Source: UBA12068 sp038318455 (GTDB lineage Bacteria > Patescibacteriota > Minisyncoccia > Moranbacterales > GWC2-37-73). Taken from it: 30,296 nt of DNA. Numbering within the stretch: the first letter of the stretch is position 1; each line of letters begins with the position of its first letter. Below, one piece after another: positions 1-8,842 of the stretch. Under the pieces are notes generated by a model. That model was not told the origin of the DNA, did no database searches, and saw only the letters and a program-made list of their open reading frames with translations. A program made the translations under genes and the position numbers. The stretch spans positions 1 to 30,296 of the forward strand of contig JBBQCF010000008.1 of assembly GCA_038318455.1 (NCBI GenBank), in the 5' to 3' direction.

Positions 1-2697
1 CTTGATGGAGGACGTTTTGCAACATCAGATCTTAATGATCTTTATCGCCGAATCATTAATAGGAACAATCGTTTGAAAAAATTGATTGATCTTGGAGCTC
101 CAGAAGTTATTACACGAAATGAAAAAAGAATGCTTCAGGAAGCTGTTGATGCACTTTTTGATAATAGTGCTCGCAAAGGACAATCATCAGTTGCTGCTTC
201 AACTGGACAAAGAAGACCTCTTCGGTCATTGGCTGATGCACTGAAGGGAAAGCAAGGACGTTTCCGACAAAACTTGCTTGGAAAGCGTGTGGATTATTCT
301 GGACGATCTGTAATTGTGGTTGGACCACAACTTAAACTTCATCAAACAGGACTTCCTAAGAAAATGGCTTTGGAACTTTTCAAACCATTTATCATCAATA
401 AGTTGATTGAAAAAGAATTTGCACATAATGTGCGAACTGCTGGAAGAATGGTTGATGCTGAAGCTGAAGAAGCTTATGAAATTTTGGATGAAATCATTGA
501 GCATCACTATGTTCTCTTGAATCGTGCACCGACACTTCATCGTTTGTCTATTCAAGCTTTTCAACCTGTGCTTATTGAAGGAAAAGCTATTCAAGTTCAT
601 CCTATGGTGTGTGCTGCTTTTAATGCTGACTTCGATGGAGACCAAATGGCTGTGCATGTTCCGCTTACTGATCAAGCTCGCGAAGAAAGCGCAAACATCA
701 TGCTTTCATCGAAGAATTTGCTCAAACCTGCCTCTGGTGAACCGATTGCAGTGCCTTCGAAAGATATTGTGCTTGGAATATATTTTATCACTCACATTAA
801 AGCTGGCGTGAAGGGTGAAGGAAAAATCTTTGCAACTACTGAAGAAGTTTTGTTGGCATATCAGATGGGATTCGTGGCAGTTAATGCAAAAATCAAAGTT
901 GATATTAATGGTGAAATTCTAGAAACTTCTGCTGGACGTATCATGCTTAATGATATTTTGCCAGAAGAACTTCGCTATGTTAACGAAGAATTCACTCAAA
1001 AAGAAATCAAGCAAATTATTGCAAAAATGCTTCGCATGAAAGGACAAGAAGAAACTGCTGCTTTTATTGATCGCATCAAATCTCTTGGATTCAAAATGGC
1101 TAGCGTTTCTGGTATTAGTTGGGGAATGGATGACCTCAAAGTTCCAATGGAAAAGAAAGAGGCCATGATTTCTGCTGAAAAAGAAGTTGCAACTATCAAC
1201 ACACAATATTCAATGGGACTTCTCACTGAAGAAGAACGAAAAAATCGCGTGATTGAAATTTGGAATCGTACCAAAAATACTATTGCTGATGCTGTGAAAG
1301 CTTCTTTGGATAAAGAGGGATCAGTATATACTATGGTTCATTCAAAAGCTCGTGGATCTGAATCAGTGGTGGTGCAGATGATGGGTATGAAAGGACTTGT
1401 GGCTGGGCCAACAGGAGAAACTATTGAACTTCCTGTAAAAAGCTCATTCAAAGAAGGTTTTAATGTTTTGGAATATTTTATTTCAACTCATGGAGCTCGA
1501 AAAGGTATGGCTGATACAGCTCTCCGAACTGCAACCGCTGGATATTTGACTCGTCGTCTTGTTGATGTTTCTCAAGATATTATTGTTCGCGAAGAAGATT
1601 GCGGTGATGTTGAGGGAGCATTTATCTATAGAGTAGATTCTGATAAGATTGGAGCAAATTTTGCAGCTAGAGTTGAAGGAAGAGTTATAGCTGAAGATGT
1701 TATCGATCCTACTACTAAAAAAGTTATCGTTAAGAAAGGAGTGCTTGCAACTAAAGAAGATGGCGTAGCTGTTGCAGACGCTAATGTGCCTCAAGTTAAA
1801 ATCAGAACCGTAGTTACATGTAAAAGCAAACGAGGAATTTGTAGAGCATGTTATGGAATTGATCTTGGACGCAGCGAGTTGGTTGCGATCGGTCAAGCAG
1901 TGGGAGTTGTGGCTGCCCAAGCTATTGGAGAGCCTGGAACACAGCTTACTATGCGTACCTTCCATACTGGAGGTGTGGCTGGAACTGATATTACTCAAGG
2001 TTTGCCACGTGTTGAAGAAATTTTCGAATGTCGTCCTCCAAAGGGAGAATCTATCATTTCTGAAGTTGATGGTAAAATCATTGATGTTATCAGTGAAAAC
2101 AAAAAAACTGTTACTATCAAAATTGAAACCTTGGAAGGTGAGGTTAAGGAATATGCAATTCCTGCTGAATCAACGATCGTCGTTTCAAAAGGACAGCTTA
2201 TTGGAAAAGGAACACAACTCAATGAAGGCCATATTGATCTTAAGAAATTGTTTGAAACCATGGGGCAAGAAGCAATTCAGCGATATGTGATTGGTGAAAT
2301 TCAAGAAATTTATGCTTCACAAGGAGAACCAATTAGTGATAAGCATGTAGAAGTTATCATCCGACAGATTTTGAGTCGAGTGAAAATTATCTCTGCTGGT
2401 GACACTGACTTGCTTCCTGGAGATATTGTTGAAAAAGATCAATTTGAAGAATCTAACAATGAAGCGATTGCCGCTAAAGAAGAAGTTGCAGTTGGAGAAC
2501 AACTTATCATGGGTATCACAAAAGTTGCTCTTTCAACCGAATCATTCCTTTCAGCAGCTTCCTTCCAAGAAACTGCTCGCGTCCTCATTAACGCTGCAGT
2601 AACTGGAAAAGATGATCGCCTACGAGGTTTGAAAGAAAATGTTATTATCGGACGTCTAATTCCTGCTGGAACTGGATACCGAGAAGGCAAGAAGTAA
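1..2697 (+). CDS. rpoC: RNA polymerase subunit beta' (5' truncated by window edge)
   Basis: Frame 1 is open from base 1, so the gene begins upstream; 898 residues are visible. The beta' subunit carries the catalytic magnesium of RNA polymerase: the NADFDGD motif is at bases 621-641. The bridge-helix/trigger-loop region around FISTHGARKGMADTALRTA (about 1480-1540) is well conserved. The second zinc site is visible as DCGD (about 1600) plus CKSKRGICRACYG (about 1822-1855). The C-terminus ends GRLIPAGTGYREGKK, as is usual for the family. rpoB is expected just upstream. An intrinsic terminator follows the TAA. Nothing looks broken; only the N-terminal clamp region is missing because of the window boundary. 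Confidence 0.98.
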   Translation, partial: LDGGRFATSDLNDLYRRIINRNNRLKKLIDLGAPEVITRNEKRMLQEAVDALFDNSARKGQSSVAASTGQRRPLRSLADALKGKQGRFRQNLLGKRVDYSGRSVIVVGPQLKLHQTGLPKKMALELFKPFIINKLIEKEFAHNVRTAGRMVDAEAEEAYEILDEIIEHHYVLLNRAPTLHRLSIQAFQPVLIEGKAIQVHPMVCAAFNADFDGDQMAVHVPLTDQAREESANIMLSSKNLLKPASGEPIAVPSKDIVLGIYFITHIKAGVKGEGKIFATTEEVLLAYQMGFVAVNAKIKVDINGEILETSAGRIMLNDILPEELRYVNEEFTQKEIKQIIAKMLRMKGQEETAAFIDRIKSLGFKMASVSGISWGMDDLKVPMEKKEAMISAEKEVATINTQYSMGLLTEEERKNRVIEIWNRTKNTIADAVKASLDKEGSVYTMVHSKARGSESVVVQMMGMKGLVAGPTGETIELPVKSSFKEGFNVLEYFISTHGARKGMADTALRTATAGYLTRRLVDVSQDIIVREEDCGDVEGAFIYRVDSDKIGANFAARVEGRVIAEDVIDPTTKKVIVKKGVLATKEDGVAVADANVPQVKIRTVVTCKSKRGICRACYGIDLGRSELVAIGQAVGVVAAQAIGEPGTQLTMRTFHTGGVAGTDITQGLPRVEEIFECRPPKGESIISEVDGKIIDVISENKKTVTIKIETLEGEVKEYAIPAESTIVVSKGQLIGKGTQLNEGHIDLKKLFETMGQEAIQRYVIGEIQEIYASQGEPISDKHVEVIIRQILSRVKIISAGDTDLLPGDIVEKDQFEESNNEAIAAKEEVAVGEQLIMGITKVALSTESFLSAASFQETARVLINAAVTGKDDRLRGLKENVIIGRLIPAGTGYREGKK

Positions 2698-2730
2698 AAC
2701 TTTCCAAAAAATAAAATAACTTCGGCGGTT

Positions 2731-2774
2731 TACCCTACTAAATTCCGACGAAGAAAATCTTATTTAGTAGGGTA
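2731..2774. repeat. 12-bp perfect inverted repeat after rpoC
   Basis: TACCCTACTAAA at 2731-2742 is mirrored perfectly by TTTAGTAGGGTA at 2763-2774, with a 20-base loop. It lies between the rpoC stop and the main terminator hairpin and has no T-tract of its own. It could be an RNA-processing or stability hairpin at the 3' end of the rpoBC transcript. Confidence 0.6.
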
Positions 2775-2783
2775 TGGAAACAG

Positions 2784-2817
2784 AAAACGTCTCACTTCGG
2801 TGGGGCGTTTTTTGTTT
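2784..2817 (+). terminator. Intrinsic terminator of the rpoC transcript
   Basis: AAACGTCTCAC, a TTCG tetraloop, then GTGGGGCGTTT (two G-T pairs) form an 11-bp stem followed by a run of T. It sits 90 bases after the rpoC stop and separates it from lexA. Confidence 0.85.
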
Positions 2818-2851
2818 TCAAATTTTCTCTCAATATAGCCAAGAAAAAGAC

Positions 2852-2860
2852 TTATCCACA
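2852..2860 (+). promoter_or_regulatory. Perfect DnaA-box sequence
   Basis: TTATCCACA matches the strong DnaA-box consensus exactly, 9 bases before the -35 element of the proposed lexA promoter. No second box was seen in the window, so it is not an origin; it may be a chance match or a DnaA-responsive site. Confidence 0.35.
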
Positions 2861-2868
2861 GGGCACTA

Positions 2869-2897
2869 TTGCAGTGATAAAACATCAGTGATAGAAT
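2869..2897 (+). promoter_or_regulatory. lexA promoter with overlapping direct repeats
   Basis: TTGCAG (2869-2874), a 17-base spacer and TAGAAT (2892-2897) form a good sigma70-type promoter upstream of lexA. The octamer CAGTGATA occurs at 2872-2879 and again at 2886-2893, overlapping the -35 and -10 elements. Paired repeats there are what an autoregulatory operator would look like, but the same octamer was not found before recA or uvrA/B. Confidence 0.5.
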
Positions 2898-2993
2898 AAC
2901 ATTGATGAAGTTTAAAATTAAAAAATAAATAATAATTAATCTTGAAATTCCCATTTTGTATATTTGTACAAGATTTGTAATTTCGCAGGCACA

Positions 2994-3659
2994 ATGAAAC
3001 TAACAGCTAAACAAAAAAACATTCTTGAATCTATTCGAGAACTCACCATGCAAAAAGGTGAGAAACCAACCAGTTATCGCTTGCATAAATTCATGTCTTC
3101 AAAGGGGATTGAAGATAGTATGAAATCAGTGATGCAAGTCGTGGAGTCATTAGAAAAAAAGGAGCTTATCACTCGCGATGAAAACAAAAAAATATTTTTG
3201 GTTGAAAATGAGAGCTATGGAGATGCGAAAAATATTCTTTCTATTCCTCTTTATGGTTTAGCTTCTTGCGGTGAGGCTTTGGCCTATGCTGACGACAATA
3301 GTGCAGCTGATGATTTTTTGCAACTTTCTCGTAGCCTTTTTCATCGAGCGCAGCCGGAAAAACTTTTTGCGGTTAAGGCGCTTGGAGACTCGATGAATAA
3401 AGAGGGAATTGGCGACGGAGATTATGTTATTTTTGAAAAAGCTGAAGGGCAAAATGATTTTGAAGGAAGAATTGTGGTGGCGGTGATTAATGGCATGGCC
3501 ACAATTAAACGCTACAAAAATGTAGGAAAAGGAATAATAGGATTGTTTCCTCATTCGACAAATGACACTCATCATTCAATATATCTTTCCGAAGTTGATG
3601 TTATTTTTGTAGCTGGAATTTTCAAAAAAGTTTTGCCAGTAAAATTTGTTAGCCTGTAA
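2994..3659 (+). CDS. lexA: LexA-like SOS repressor / self-cleaving S24 peptidase
   Basis: 221 aa from the ATG at 2994; a TTG 30 bases upstream is in frame but less likely. Residues 1-70 resemble the LexA winged helix (LTAKQKNILESIRELT, then a second helix pair). The latent serine protease follows: scissile C92-G93 in GLASCGEAL, nucleophile S133 in GDSM and general base K172 in ATIKRYK. LexA family members bind operators and self-cleave when RecA is active. E. coli LexA cuts Ala-Gly; Cys-Gly is known from UmuD and some phage repressors. It stands alone after the rpoC terminator with its own promoter, five genes before recA. The catalytic assignment is firm; that it is the global SOS repressor is inferred. 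Confidence 0.85.
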   Translation: MKLTAKQKNILESIRELTMQKGEKPTSYRLHKFMSSKGIEDSMKSVMQVVESLEKKELITRDENKKIFLVENESYGDAKNILSIPLYGLASCGEALAYADDNSAADDFLQLSRSLFHRAQPEKLFAVKALGDSMNKEGIGDGDYVIFEKAEGQNDFEGRIVVAVINGMATIKRYKNVGKGIIGLFPHSTNDTHHSIYLSEVDVIFVAGIFKKVLPVKFVSL

Positions 3660-3678
3660 AAATAAAAAATATTAAAAA

Positions 3679-3966
3679 ATGAACATCATAATTGCAATTA
3701 AATTCTTGCTAGGGCTGATGATTGTGCTGTATGTGCTTGGTTTGATTGTGGTTTGGCTATATGATGTTAAAAAAAATAATCTGTATAGGGTCATGCAGGA
3801 AAGAGATAGAGGATTAATGAGTTTGAATTTAAGCATGGCAGTTCTATATGCTAAAAAATATAAAATATTAGAGGATTATCGCCGAGATACTTTTTTGGTT
3901 GAAAGAGAGCAACATTTTATTCTTGAAAACTTATTGTTAATAAGAAGACGTACTTTGAAAAATTAA
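3679..3966 (+). CDS. Small single-pass membrane protein of unknown function
   Basis: 95 aa, starting 19 bases after lexA. Residues 4-28 form one strongly hydrophobic segment (ending LGLIVVWLYDV), followed by a basic, probably helical cytoplasmic tail rich in Arg, Glu and Leu. I recognise no family. The spacing suggests cotranscription with lexA. Codon use matches its neighbours, which supports a real gene. A role in SOS-linked division arrest would fit the position (lexA before, ftsK after), but nothing in the sequence proves it. Confidence 0.7.
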   Translation: MNIIIAIKFLLGLMIVLYVLGLIVVWLYDVKKNNLYRVMQERDRGLMSLNLSMAVLYAKKYKILEDYRRDTFLVEREQHFILENLLLIRRRTLKN

Positions 3967-3967
3967 C

Positions 3968-4020
3968 CCAGTCATTTTTTGTAAATTTAATGATTGGCCG
4001 AAACTCGTTTTGGTTTATAT
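3968..4020 (+). terminator. Two adjacent hairpins, possible weak terminator
   Basis: CCAGTCATT (3968-3976) pairs with AATGATTGG (3989-3997). Immediately after, CCGAAAC (3998-4004) pairs with GTTTTGG (4007-4013), followed by TTTATATTTA. The T-tract is interrupted, so termination would be weak. Confidence 0.35.
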
Positions 4021-4119
4021 TTAGCAAAAAAGTGTCCTTTTTTTGCCCTTGGCTGGATATAGAAACAAATTGAATAATATGTTAAAATTAGAGTGTATTA
4101 ATTTTATCTAAATTTGACT

Positions 4120-6489
4120 ATGGGAAGAAGAAAAAAACAAGCAGTAGATGAACCTGAAGAGCAGCAAGTTTCGCCTATTATACATGGAGATGCTAAGCGT
4201 AGTGTGGTGGCAATATTTTTGTTTGCATTGGCTGTACTTTTCGTGTTGGGATTCTTGGCGGATGCTAAAATTATCGGTAGTGGCTGGCTTCTGGACTTTT
4301 TGAATTCCTTGTCGGGATGGATGTTTGGAATTGGAAAATACATTTCACCAATAGTGCTTATTATTGCTGGAGTTATTTTGCTTTTTCGCAAGGAAACATT
4401 ATTCTATGTTTCAAAATTAATTGGGCTTTCGATTGCCTTTGCTAGTGCGCTTGGTCTTGTGCATATTCTTGCTTATGATCCAAATAAAATGCTGGCTATT
4501 GCGAAAAAAGGAGAAGGAGGAGGATTTTTAGGCTATATATTTGCTTATTCACTTTGGAACCTGACTGGGACAATCGGAGGAACTGTCATTTTGATCGCTC
4601 TTTTTATGACAGGAGTTATTGTGGCATTTAATTTTTCGCTAGTAACTGTGATTGAAAAATTCATCAAAAGTAAAACCGAGCAAGATGACGAGCAAGAGGA
4701 GGATACTGAAGCTGAAGAAGATGATGATATTGATGAAGATGTTGAAAAAGATCCAATTGTTGAGGTTGTACAAGAAGACCTAGGAAAAAAGACTGAATTT
4801 GTTCAGGATCCTAATGAGGATGAGGAAAGTGAAAATAGTATTGCTAATGCGCTTAAAAGGGCAGCAGCCTGGAAGCCAAAAGAAAAATCAAAAGAGCAGG
4901 AGCGAAAAGTCATTGAGCGTGATGTAGAATGGCAACTTCCATCAATAGATTTATTAGATGCTTCAATTGAAAAAGCTCAAGGAGGCGATGTGCAAAAAAA
5001 TGCTAAAATAATCCAAGACACTCTTGCTAATTTTGGAATTGAAGTTCAGTTGGGTGAGATAAAGACAGGACCAACAGTGACTCAATATAGCTTTCGTCCA
5101 GCGGTTGGAGTTAAGTTGAGCAGGATAACAACCTTGAGCAGTGATCTTGCTTTGCGTTTGGCAGCGCGTCAAGTTCGCATCGAGGCTCCTATTCCTGGAA
5201 AATCATTGGTTGGTATAGAAGTTCCAAATAAGAAAAATGCCACCATTAGACTCCCTGAACTTCTGCGAGCACTTGAATTTGAAAACAGAACTTCAAACTT
5301 ACTTTTGGCTCTCGGAAAAGATGTAAGCGGAAATTATATTTTTGGAGATTTGAAAAAAATGCCACATCTTTTGATTGCTGGCTCAACTGGAAGTGGAAAA
5401 AGTGTTTGTGTTAACACCATTTTGCTCTCTATGTTGTATCAAAATTCTCCAGAAGATCTGAAATTAATCTTGGTTGATCCTAAACGAGTTGAACTTACGC
5501 CATATAATGGTATTCCTCATTTGCTTACTGATGTGATTGTGGAAAATGGAAAAGTTCTTAGTGCCCTTAAGTGGGCAATTGGTGAAATGGAACGTCGCTA
5601 TAAAATTTTGCAGAAAGTTGGTTCAAAAGACATTGCTTCATTTAATAAAAAAGCGGAAAGTGGTGAGTTGTTCAAAAATATAAACACGGAAACTGGCGAG
5701 ATTACTGAAGAAGCTGTGGAGAAAATTCCATATATCGTCATCGTTATTGATGAATTGGCTGATCTTATGGCGTCTCATGGAAAAGAAGTTGAGGGAGCTA
5801 TAATTCGCTTGGCACAAATGGCTCGAGCAGTCGGTATTCATCTTATTTTGAGCACGCAAAAACCGATTGTGACAGTGATTACAAGTCTTATTAAATCAAA
5901 CATTCCAACTAGAATTGCCTTTAGGGTTCCATCTTTGATGGATTCACGCACGATTTTGGATGCAAGCGGTGCGGAAAAATTACTTGGAAATGGGGATATG
6001 CTTTTTTCTGCAGCGGAAGCTGTTGACCTTCGTCGCGTGCAAGGAGTTTTTGTTTCAGAAGAAGAAATCAAGAAAGTTGTTGATTTCATCAAAAAACAAA
6101 AATTTGAAAAAAATGAAGATAGTCTTGACGATGAAATTGTTGCCACGGAAACAAAATCAGAAGGTTCACGCAATGGCGAATCAAGAACTGTGCAATATGC
6201 CGATAAAATAGATTTTGATTCTATCGAGGCTGCAGATAGTGAAGATTCACGCTATGACGAAGCCAAGCAAATAGTGATCCAATCTGGAAAAGCATCTTCA
6301 TCTCTCTTGCAAAGAAGAATGAGAGTCGGTTATTCAAGAGCTGCTAGTTTAATTGATATGTTGGAAGATCGTGGTATCATTGGTTCCGCTGATGGCGCAA
6401 AACCAAGGGAAATATTGGTCGCTGGAAATAGTCCAGCGTATGAGGATGTGACCACTGATCAAGTTGCAAGAGATAAATGGCAAATGTAG
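4120..6489 (+). CDS. ftsK: FtsK/SpoIIIE DNA translocase
   Basis: 789 aa from ATG 4120 (a TTG at 4114 is rejected). The N-terminus has four to five membrane segments (about 28-47, 68-89, 94-117, 135-172), then a very acidic linker (about 178-210) shorter than in E. coli FtsK. The motor follows: Walker A GSTGSGKS at 421-428, Walker B in IVIVIDELADLM and a RecA-like core. The last 70 or so residues form a gamma winged-helix domain (YDEAKQIVIQSGKASSSLLQ.., then SRAASLIDMLEDRGII), which in this family reads polar DNA motifs and recruits XerCD. It acts at the septum to pump chromosome termini into daughter cells. No KOPS-like motif could be assessed. No clear terminator follows it. Confidence 0.95.
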   Translation: MGRRKKQAVDEPEEQQVSPIIHGDAKRSVVAIFLFALAVLFVLGFLADAKIIGSGWLLDFLNSLSGWMFGIGKYISPIVLIIAGVILLFRKETLFYVSKLIGLSIAFASALGLVHILAYDPNKMLAIAKKGEGGGFLGYIFAYSLWNLTGTIGGTVILIALFMTGVIVAFNFSLVTVIEKFIKSKTEQDDEQEEDTEAEEDDDIDEDVEKDPIVEVVQEDLGKKTEFVQDPNEDEESENSIANALKRAAAWKPKEKSKEQERKVIERDVEWQLPSIDLLDASIEKAQGGDVQKNAKIIQDTLANFGIEVQLGEIKTGPTVTQYSFRPAVGVKLSRITTLSSDLALRLAARQVRIEAPIPGKSLVGIEVPNKKNATIRLPELLRALEFENRTSNLLLALGKDVSGNYIFGDLKKMPHLLIAGSTGSGKSVCVNTILLSMLYQNSPEDLKLILVDPKRVELTPYNGIPHLLTDVIVENGKVLSALKWAIGEMERRYKILQKVGSKDIASFNKKAESGELFKNINTETGEITEEAVEKIPYIVIVIDELADLMASHGKEVEGAIIRLAQMARAVGIHLILSTQKPIVTVITSLIKSNIPTRIAFRVPSLMDSRTILDASGAEKLLGNGDMLFSAAEAVDLRRVQGVFVSEEEIKKVVDFIKKQKFEKNEDSLDDEIVATETKSEGSRNGESRTVQYADKIDFDSIEAADSEDSRYDEAKQIVIQSGKASSSLLQRRMRVGYSRAASLIDMLEDRGIIGSADGAKPREILVAGNSPAYEDVTTDQVARDKWQM

Positions 6490-6557
6490 CGCTGAAGGTG
6501 CAAGTAAAAAAGTTTGTCAGGTTCAAAAGTTCATAAGCCCAACTCAAAACATAAAAG

Positions 6558-6630
6558 CCAAGCAAGATTAAATAATTCAATTTTCAATAATAAAAATAAT
6601 TTGAAATTTTTAAATTTATTATTAGCTTGG
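6558..6630. repeat. Interrupted palindrome in the ftsK-rodZ gap
   Basis: CCAAGC (6558-6563) is mirrored by GCTTGG (6625-6630). Inside, AATAATAAA (6586-6594) is mirrored by TTTATTATT (6615-6623). The fold is AT-rich and may be a weak terminator or a decayed palindromic repeat. The rest of the 182-base gap is low-complexity AT sequence with no ORF. Confidence 0.4.
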
Positions 6631-6632
6631 AA

Positions 6633-6653
6633 TTTGTATTTTGTAATTTGTTA
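6633..6653 (+). repeat. 7-bp tandem array in the rodZ-like gene leader
   Basis: TTTGTAT, TTTGTAA and TTTGTTA stand in exact 7-base register, and a weaker TTTTCAA continues the phase. The array ends 12-18 bases before the ATG at 6672. It is AT-rich, so on its own it would be weak evidence; it counts because similar arrays precede other starts in this window. Confidence 0.5.
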
Positions 6654-6671
6654 TTTTCAACAAAGTTGATT

Positions 6672-7676
6672 ATGGTTCGATTTACTACTAAAAAAATTGA
6701 TTCGTTGACATTGGGCGAACGAATGAAGAAAATCAGAGACGAACGCAGACTAAGTCTGGGGGATGTTTCCAGGAGCACTAAAATTCAGATTAAATATCTC
6801 CAATATTTGGAAGATGGTGCATATTTCAAATTGCCTGCAGATGTCTATGTAAAAGGATTCCTGCGAAGTTATGCTATCTTTATTGGTCTCAATGAATTAA
6901 CATTAATTAAACAGTTTGAGAGAGAGAAGGGTATTCATAAGAATATTAAGAAGGTTTCTAATGAAGATAATGATTCAAGAAAACAGATTAATTTTTCCAG
7001 TCTAGTGATTACTCCAAAGATGATTATTATTAGTGGCATATTGCTGTTTGTTTTTGCTAGCTTTGCATATCTTTACATTGAAGTGAACAACTTTGTTTCT
7101 AAACCACGCCTAAGTATCATTAGCCCAATTGATAATGGAACAGTTGTTGGCAGCTCGACACATGTTACTGGCATAGCCGAGAAAGATGCTTTAGTTTTTA
7201 TCAATGACCAGCCTGTCTTGGTTAACGAGAAGGGTGAGTTCAGTGAAGATGTCAGCCTTAAGTCAGGACTTAATGTTATAAATGTAAAAGCAAGAAGTAA
7301 ATTTAACAAGGAAGATACAAAATCTGTTTCAGTAAATGCTGAATTTCAAAACGTTGTCAGCGAACAATCAGCGCTAAATATTCCAGCTAATAATATGTCA
7401 CAAGAAAATTTACAACCAATATCCTTGGAGGTGCATGTTAGTCCTGATCCAACATGGATGTCTATTGAAGCTGATGGTAATTTGGTTTATAGTGGCATTC
7501 TTTCTCCTGATGCAGTTCAAATATTTACTGCTAAGGATAAGATTAGTGTAACATCTGGCAATGGTAAGGAAACTTTCATAAAAATAAATGGAAAGGAGTT
7601 AGGTGTTTTGAGTAGTAAAAATGGCGTGATTAAAGATGTTATGTATAATGCGAGTGGAAAAATTGAAAATAATTAA
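6672..7676 (+). CDS. RodZ-like membrane HTH protein
   Basis: 334 aa from ATG 6672; an upstream in-frame TTG is ignored because the conserved HTH begins near here. Residues 12-90 are a Xre/HTH_25-type domain (LGERMKKIRDERRLSLGDVSRSTKI..YLQYLEDG), the part of RodZ that binds MreB. One membrane segment lies at about 112-137. The outer part has an Ig-like domain (SIISPIDNGTVVGSSTHVTG..) and a DUF4115-like beta domain (DPTWMSIEADGNLVYSGIL..). This order matches RodZ, with an extra Ig-like module. It would link cell-shape machinery to the envelope. It lies 26 bases before recA and is probably cotranscribed with it. MreB is not in the window, so the cytoskeletal role is inferred from domains only. 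Confidence 0.8.
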   Translation: MVRFTTKKIDSLTLGERMKKIRDERRLSLGDVSRSTKIQIKYLQYLEDGAYFKLPADVYVKGFLRSYAIFIGLNELTLIKQFEREKGIHKNIKKVSNEDNDSRKQINFSSLVITPKMIIISGILLFVFASFAYLYIEVNNFVSKPRLSIISPIDNGTVVGSSTHVTGIAEKDALVFINDQPVLVNEKGEFSEDVSLKSGLNVINVKARSKFNKEDTKSVSVNAEFQNVVSEQSALNIPANNMSQENLQPISLEVHVSPDPTWMSIEADGNLVYSGILSPDAVQIFTAKDKISVTSGNGKETFIKINGKELGVLSSKNGVIKDVMYNASGKIENN

Positions 7677-7702
7677 TAAAAAACTTTTTAAAAGAAAAAT
7701 AT

Positions 7703-8737
7703 ATGGCTAAAGAAAAAAAACCGCCGAAAGAAGCAGTTGAGCAGAATAAGCATCCAGAGAAAAAAGATGTTGATAAATTAGTGGAAGACATTCAAGAAAA
7801 ATTTGGAGAAGGAATGATCATGAAGTTGGGAGATGTAAAAAGAGTTGATATAGAATCAATTCCAACTGGCTCAATATCTCTTGATATTGCAACAGGAATT
7901 GGTGGAGTGCCAAGAGGGAGAATAGTGGAAATTTATGGGCCTGAATCATCTGGAAAAACAACACTGACACTTCACATTGTGGCCAATGCTCAAAAACAGG
8001 GTGGCACAGCTGCTTTTGTCGATGCTGAACATGCGCTTGATCCTGAATATGCCAAGAAGATTGGTGTGGACATTAAAAACCTTTTGGTTTCACAACCGGA
8101 CAATGGAGAACAGGCCCTCGACATTGTGGAATCATTGGTGCGCTCTGGTGTGGTGGATGTGATCGTGGTTGACTCCGTGGCAGCCTTGGTTCCACGCGCA
8201 GAAATTGAAGGTGAAATGGGCGATCAACATGTTGGAAGGCAAGCACGCCTCATGTCGCAAGCTCTTCGCAAGCTCACAGCAATCATTGCTCGCAGTAATG
8301 CAACAGTTATTTTCATTAATCAGATTCGTATGAAGATTGGTGTGATGTTTGGCAATCCAGAAACAACCACAGGAGGACAAGCGCTGAAATTTTATTCTTC
8401 AGTGCGCGTGGAAGTTCGTAGGGCTGCTCAAATTAAAAAAGGAGAAGATGTTGTTGGTAATAGAGTTAAGGTGAAGATTGTGAAAAATAAAGTTGCTCCA
8501 CCATTTAAGACTGCTGAATTTGACATCATGTATAATGAGGGAATTTCATTGGCTGGCGATTTACTCGATGCTGGTGTAAAATTTGAAGTAGTTAAGAAAT
8601 CTGGCAACTCACTTTCATATGGTGAAATTAAATTGGGAGCCGGTAGAGAAAGTGCCAAAGCATTTCTTAGGGAGGATAAGAAAACGGCTGATAAAATTTT
8701 CAAAGAAATTGCAGAGAAGGCCAAGCTCGTCGCCTGA
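7703..8737 (+). CDS. recA: RecA recombinase
   Basis: 344 aa, full length. After a lysine-rich N-terminal extension of about 20 residues come Walker A GPESSGKT (79-86), Walker B-type VDVIVVDSVAALVPR, the L1/L2 region (GEMGDQHVGRQARLMSQALRKL, then FGNPETTTGGQALKFYSS) and a short C-terminal domain. RecA forms filaments on single-stranded DNA for strand exchange and activates LexA-type self-cleavage. The close upstream neighbour is the rodZ-like gene, and no separate promoter is obvious in the 26-base gap. The stop is TGA, showing that UGA is not recoded. A GTCGC/GCGAC hairpin (8729-8743) overlaps the stop codon. Confidence 0.98.
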   Translation: MAKEKKPPKEAVEQNKHPEKKDVDKLVEDIQEKFGEGMIMKLGDVKRVDIESIPTGSISLDIATGIGGVPRGRIVEIYGPESSGKTTLTLHIVANAQKQGGTAAFVDAEHALDPEYAKKIGVDIKNLLVSQPDNGEQALDIVESLVRSGVVDVIVVDSVAALVPRAEIEGEMGDQHVGRQARLMSQALRKLTAIIARSNATVIFINQIRMKIGVMFGNPETTTGGQALKFYSSVRVEVRRAAQIKKGEDVVGNRVKVKIVKNKVAPPFKTAEFDIMYNEGISLAGDLLDAGVKFEVVKKSGNSLSYGEIKLGAGRESAKAFLREDKKTADKIFKEIAEKAKLVA

Positions 8738-8796
8738 TGCGACTGAATTAAATATCACTTAGTTTTATAAAATCAAAAATTTATCTATACAACAGC

Positions 8797-8825
8797 TTGA
8801 CTTTTAGTCAAAATGGGTGTATAAT
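8797..8825 (+). promoter_or_regulatory. Consensus sigma70 promoter with palindromic operator candidate
   Basis: TTGACT (8797-8802), a 17-base spacer and TATAAT (8820-8825) are nearly perfect, the best promoter in the window. The -35 is also one arm of a palindrome: TTGACT, TTT, AGTCAA (8797-8811). A repressor bound there would block RNA polymerase. The transcript would begin near 8832 and immediately meet the hairpin at 8843. Confidence 0.8.
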
Positions 8826-8842
8826 AGATATATGAGGATAAG

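Noticed and set aside
226..675. Open frame antisense to rpoC
   Set aside because: Shadow of a highly conserved gene; Ser/His-rich composition and no recognisable motif. The same holds for 1483-1998 (minus).
2852..2860. Replication origin near the DnaA box
   Set aside because: Only one box, and no dnaA, dnaN or AT-rich unwinding array with further boxes.
2760..2954. 64-codon minus-strand frame between rpoC and lexA
   Set aside because: It overlaps the rpoC terminator and the lexA promoter and has no sensible composition or start signal.
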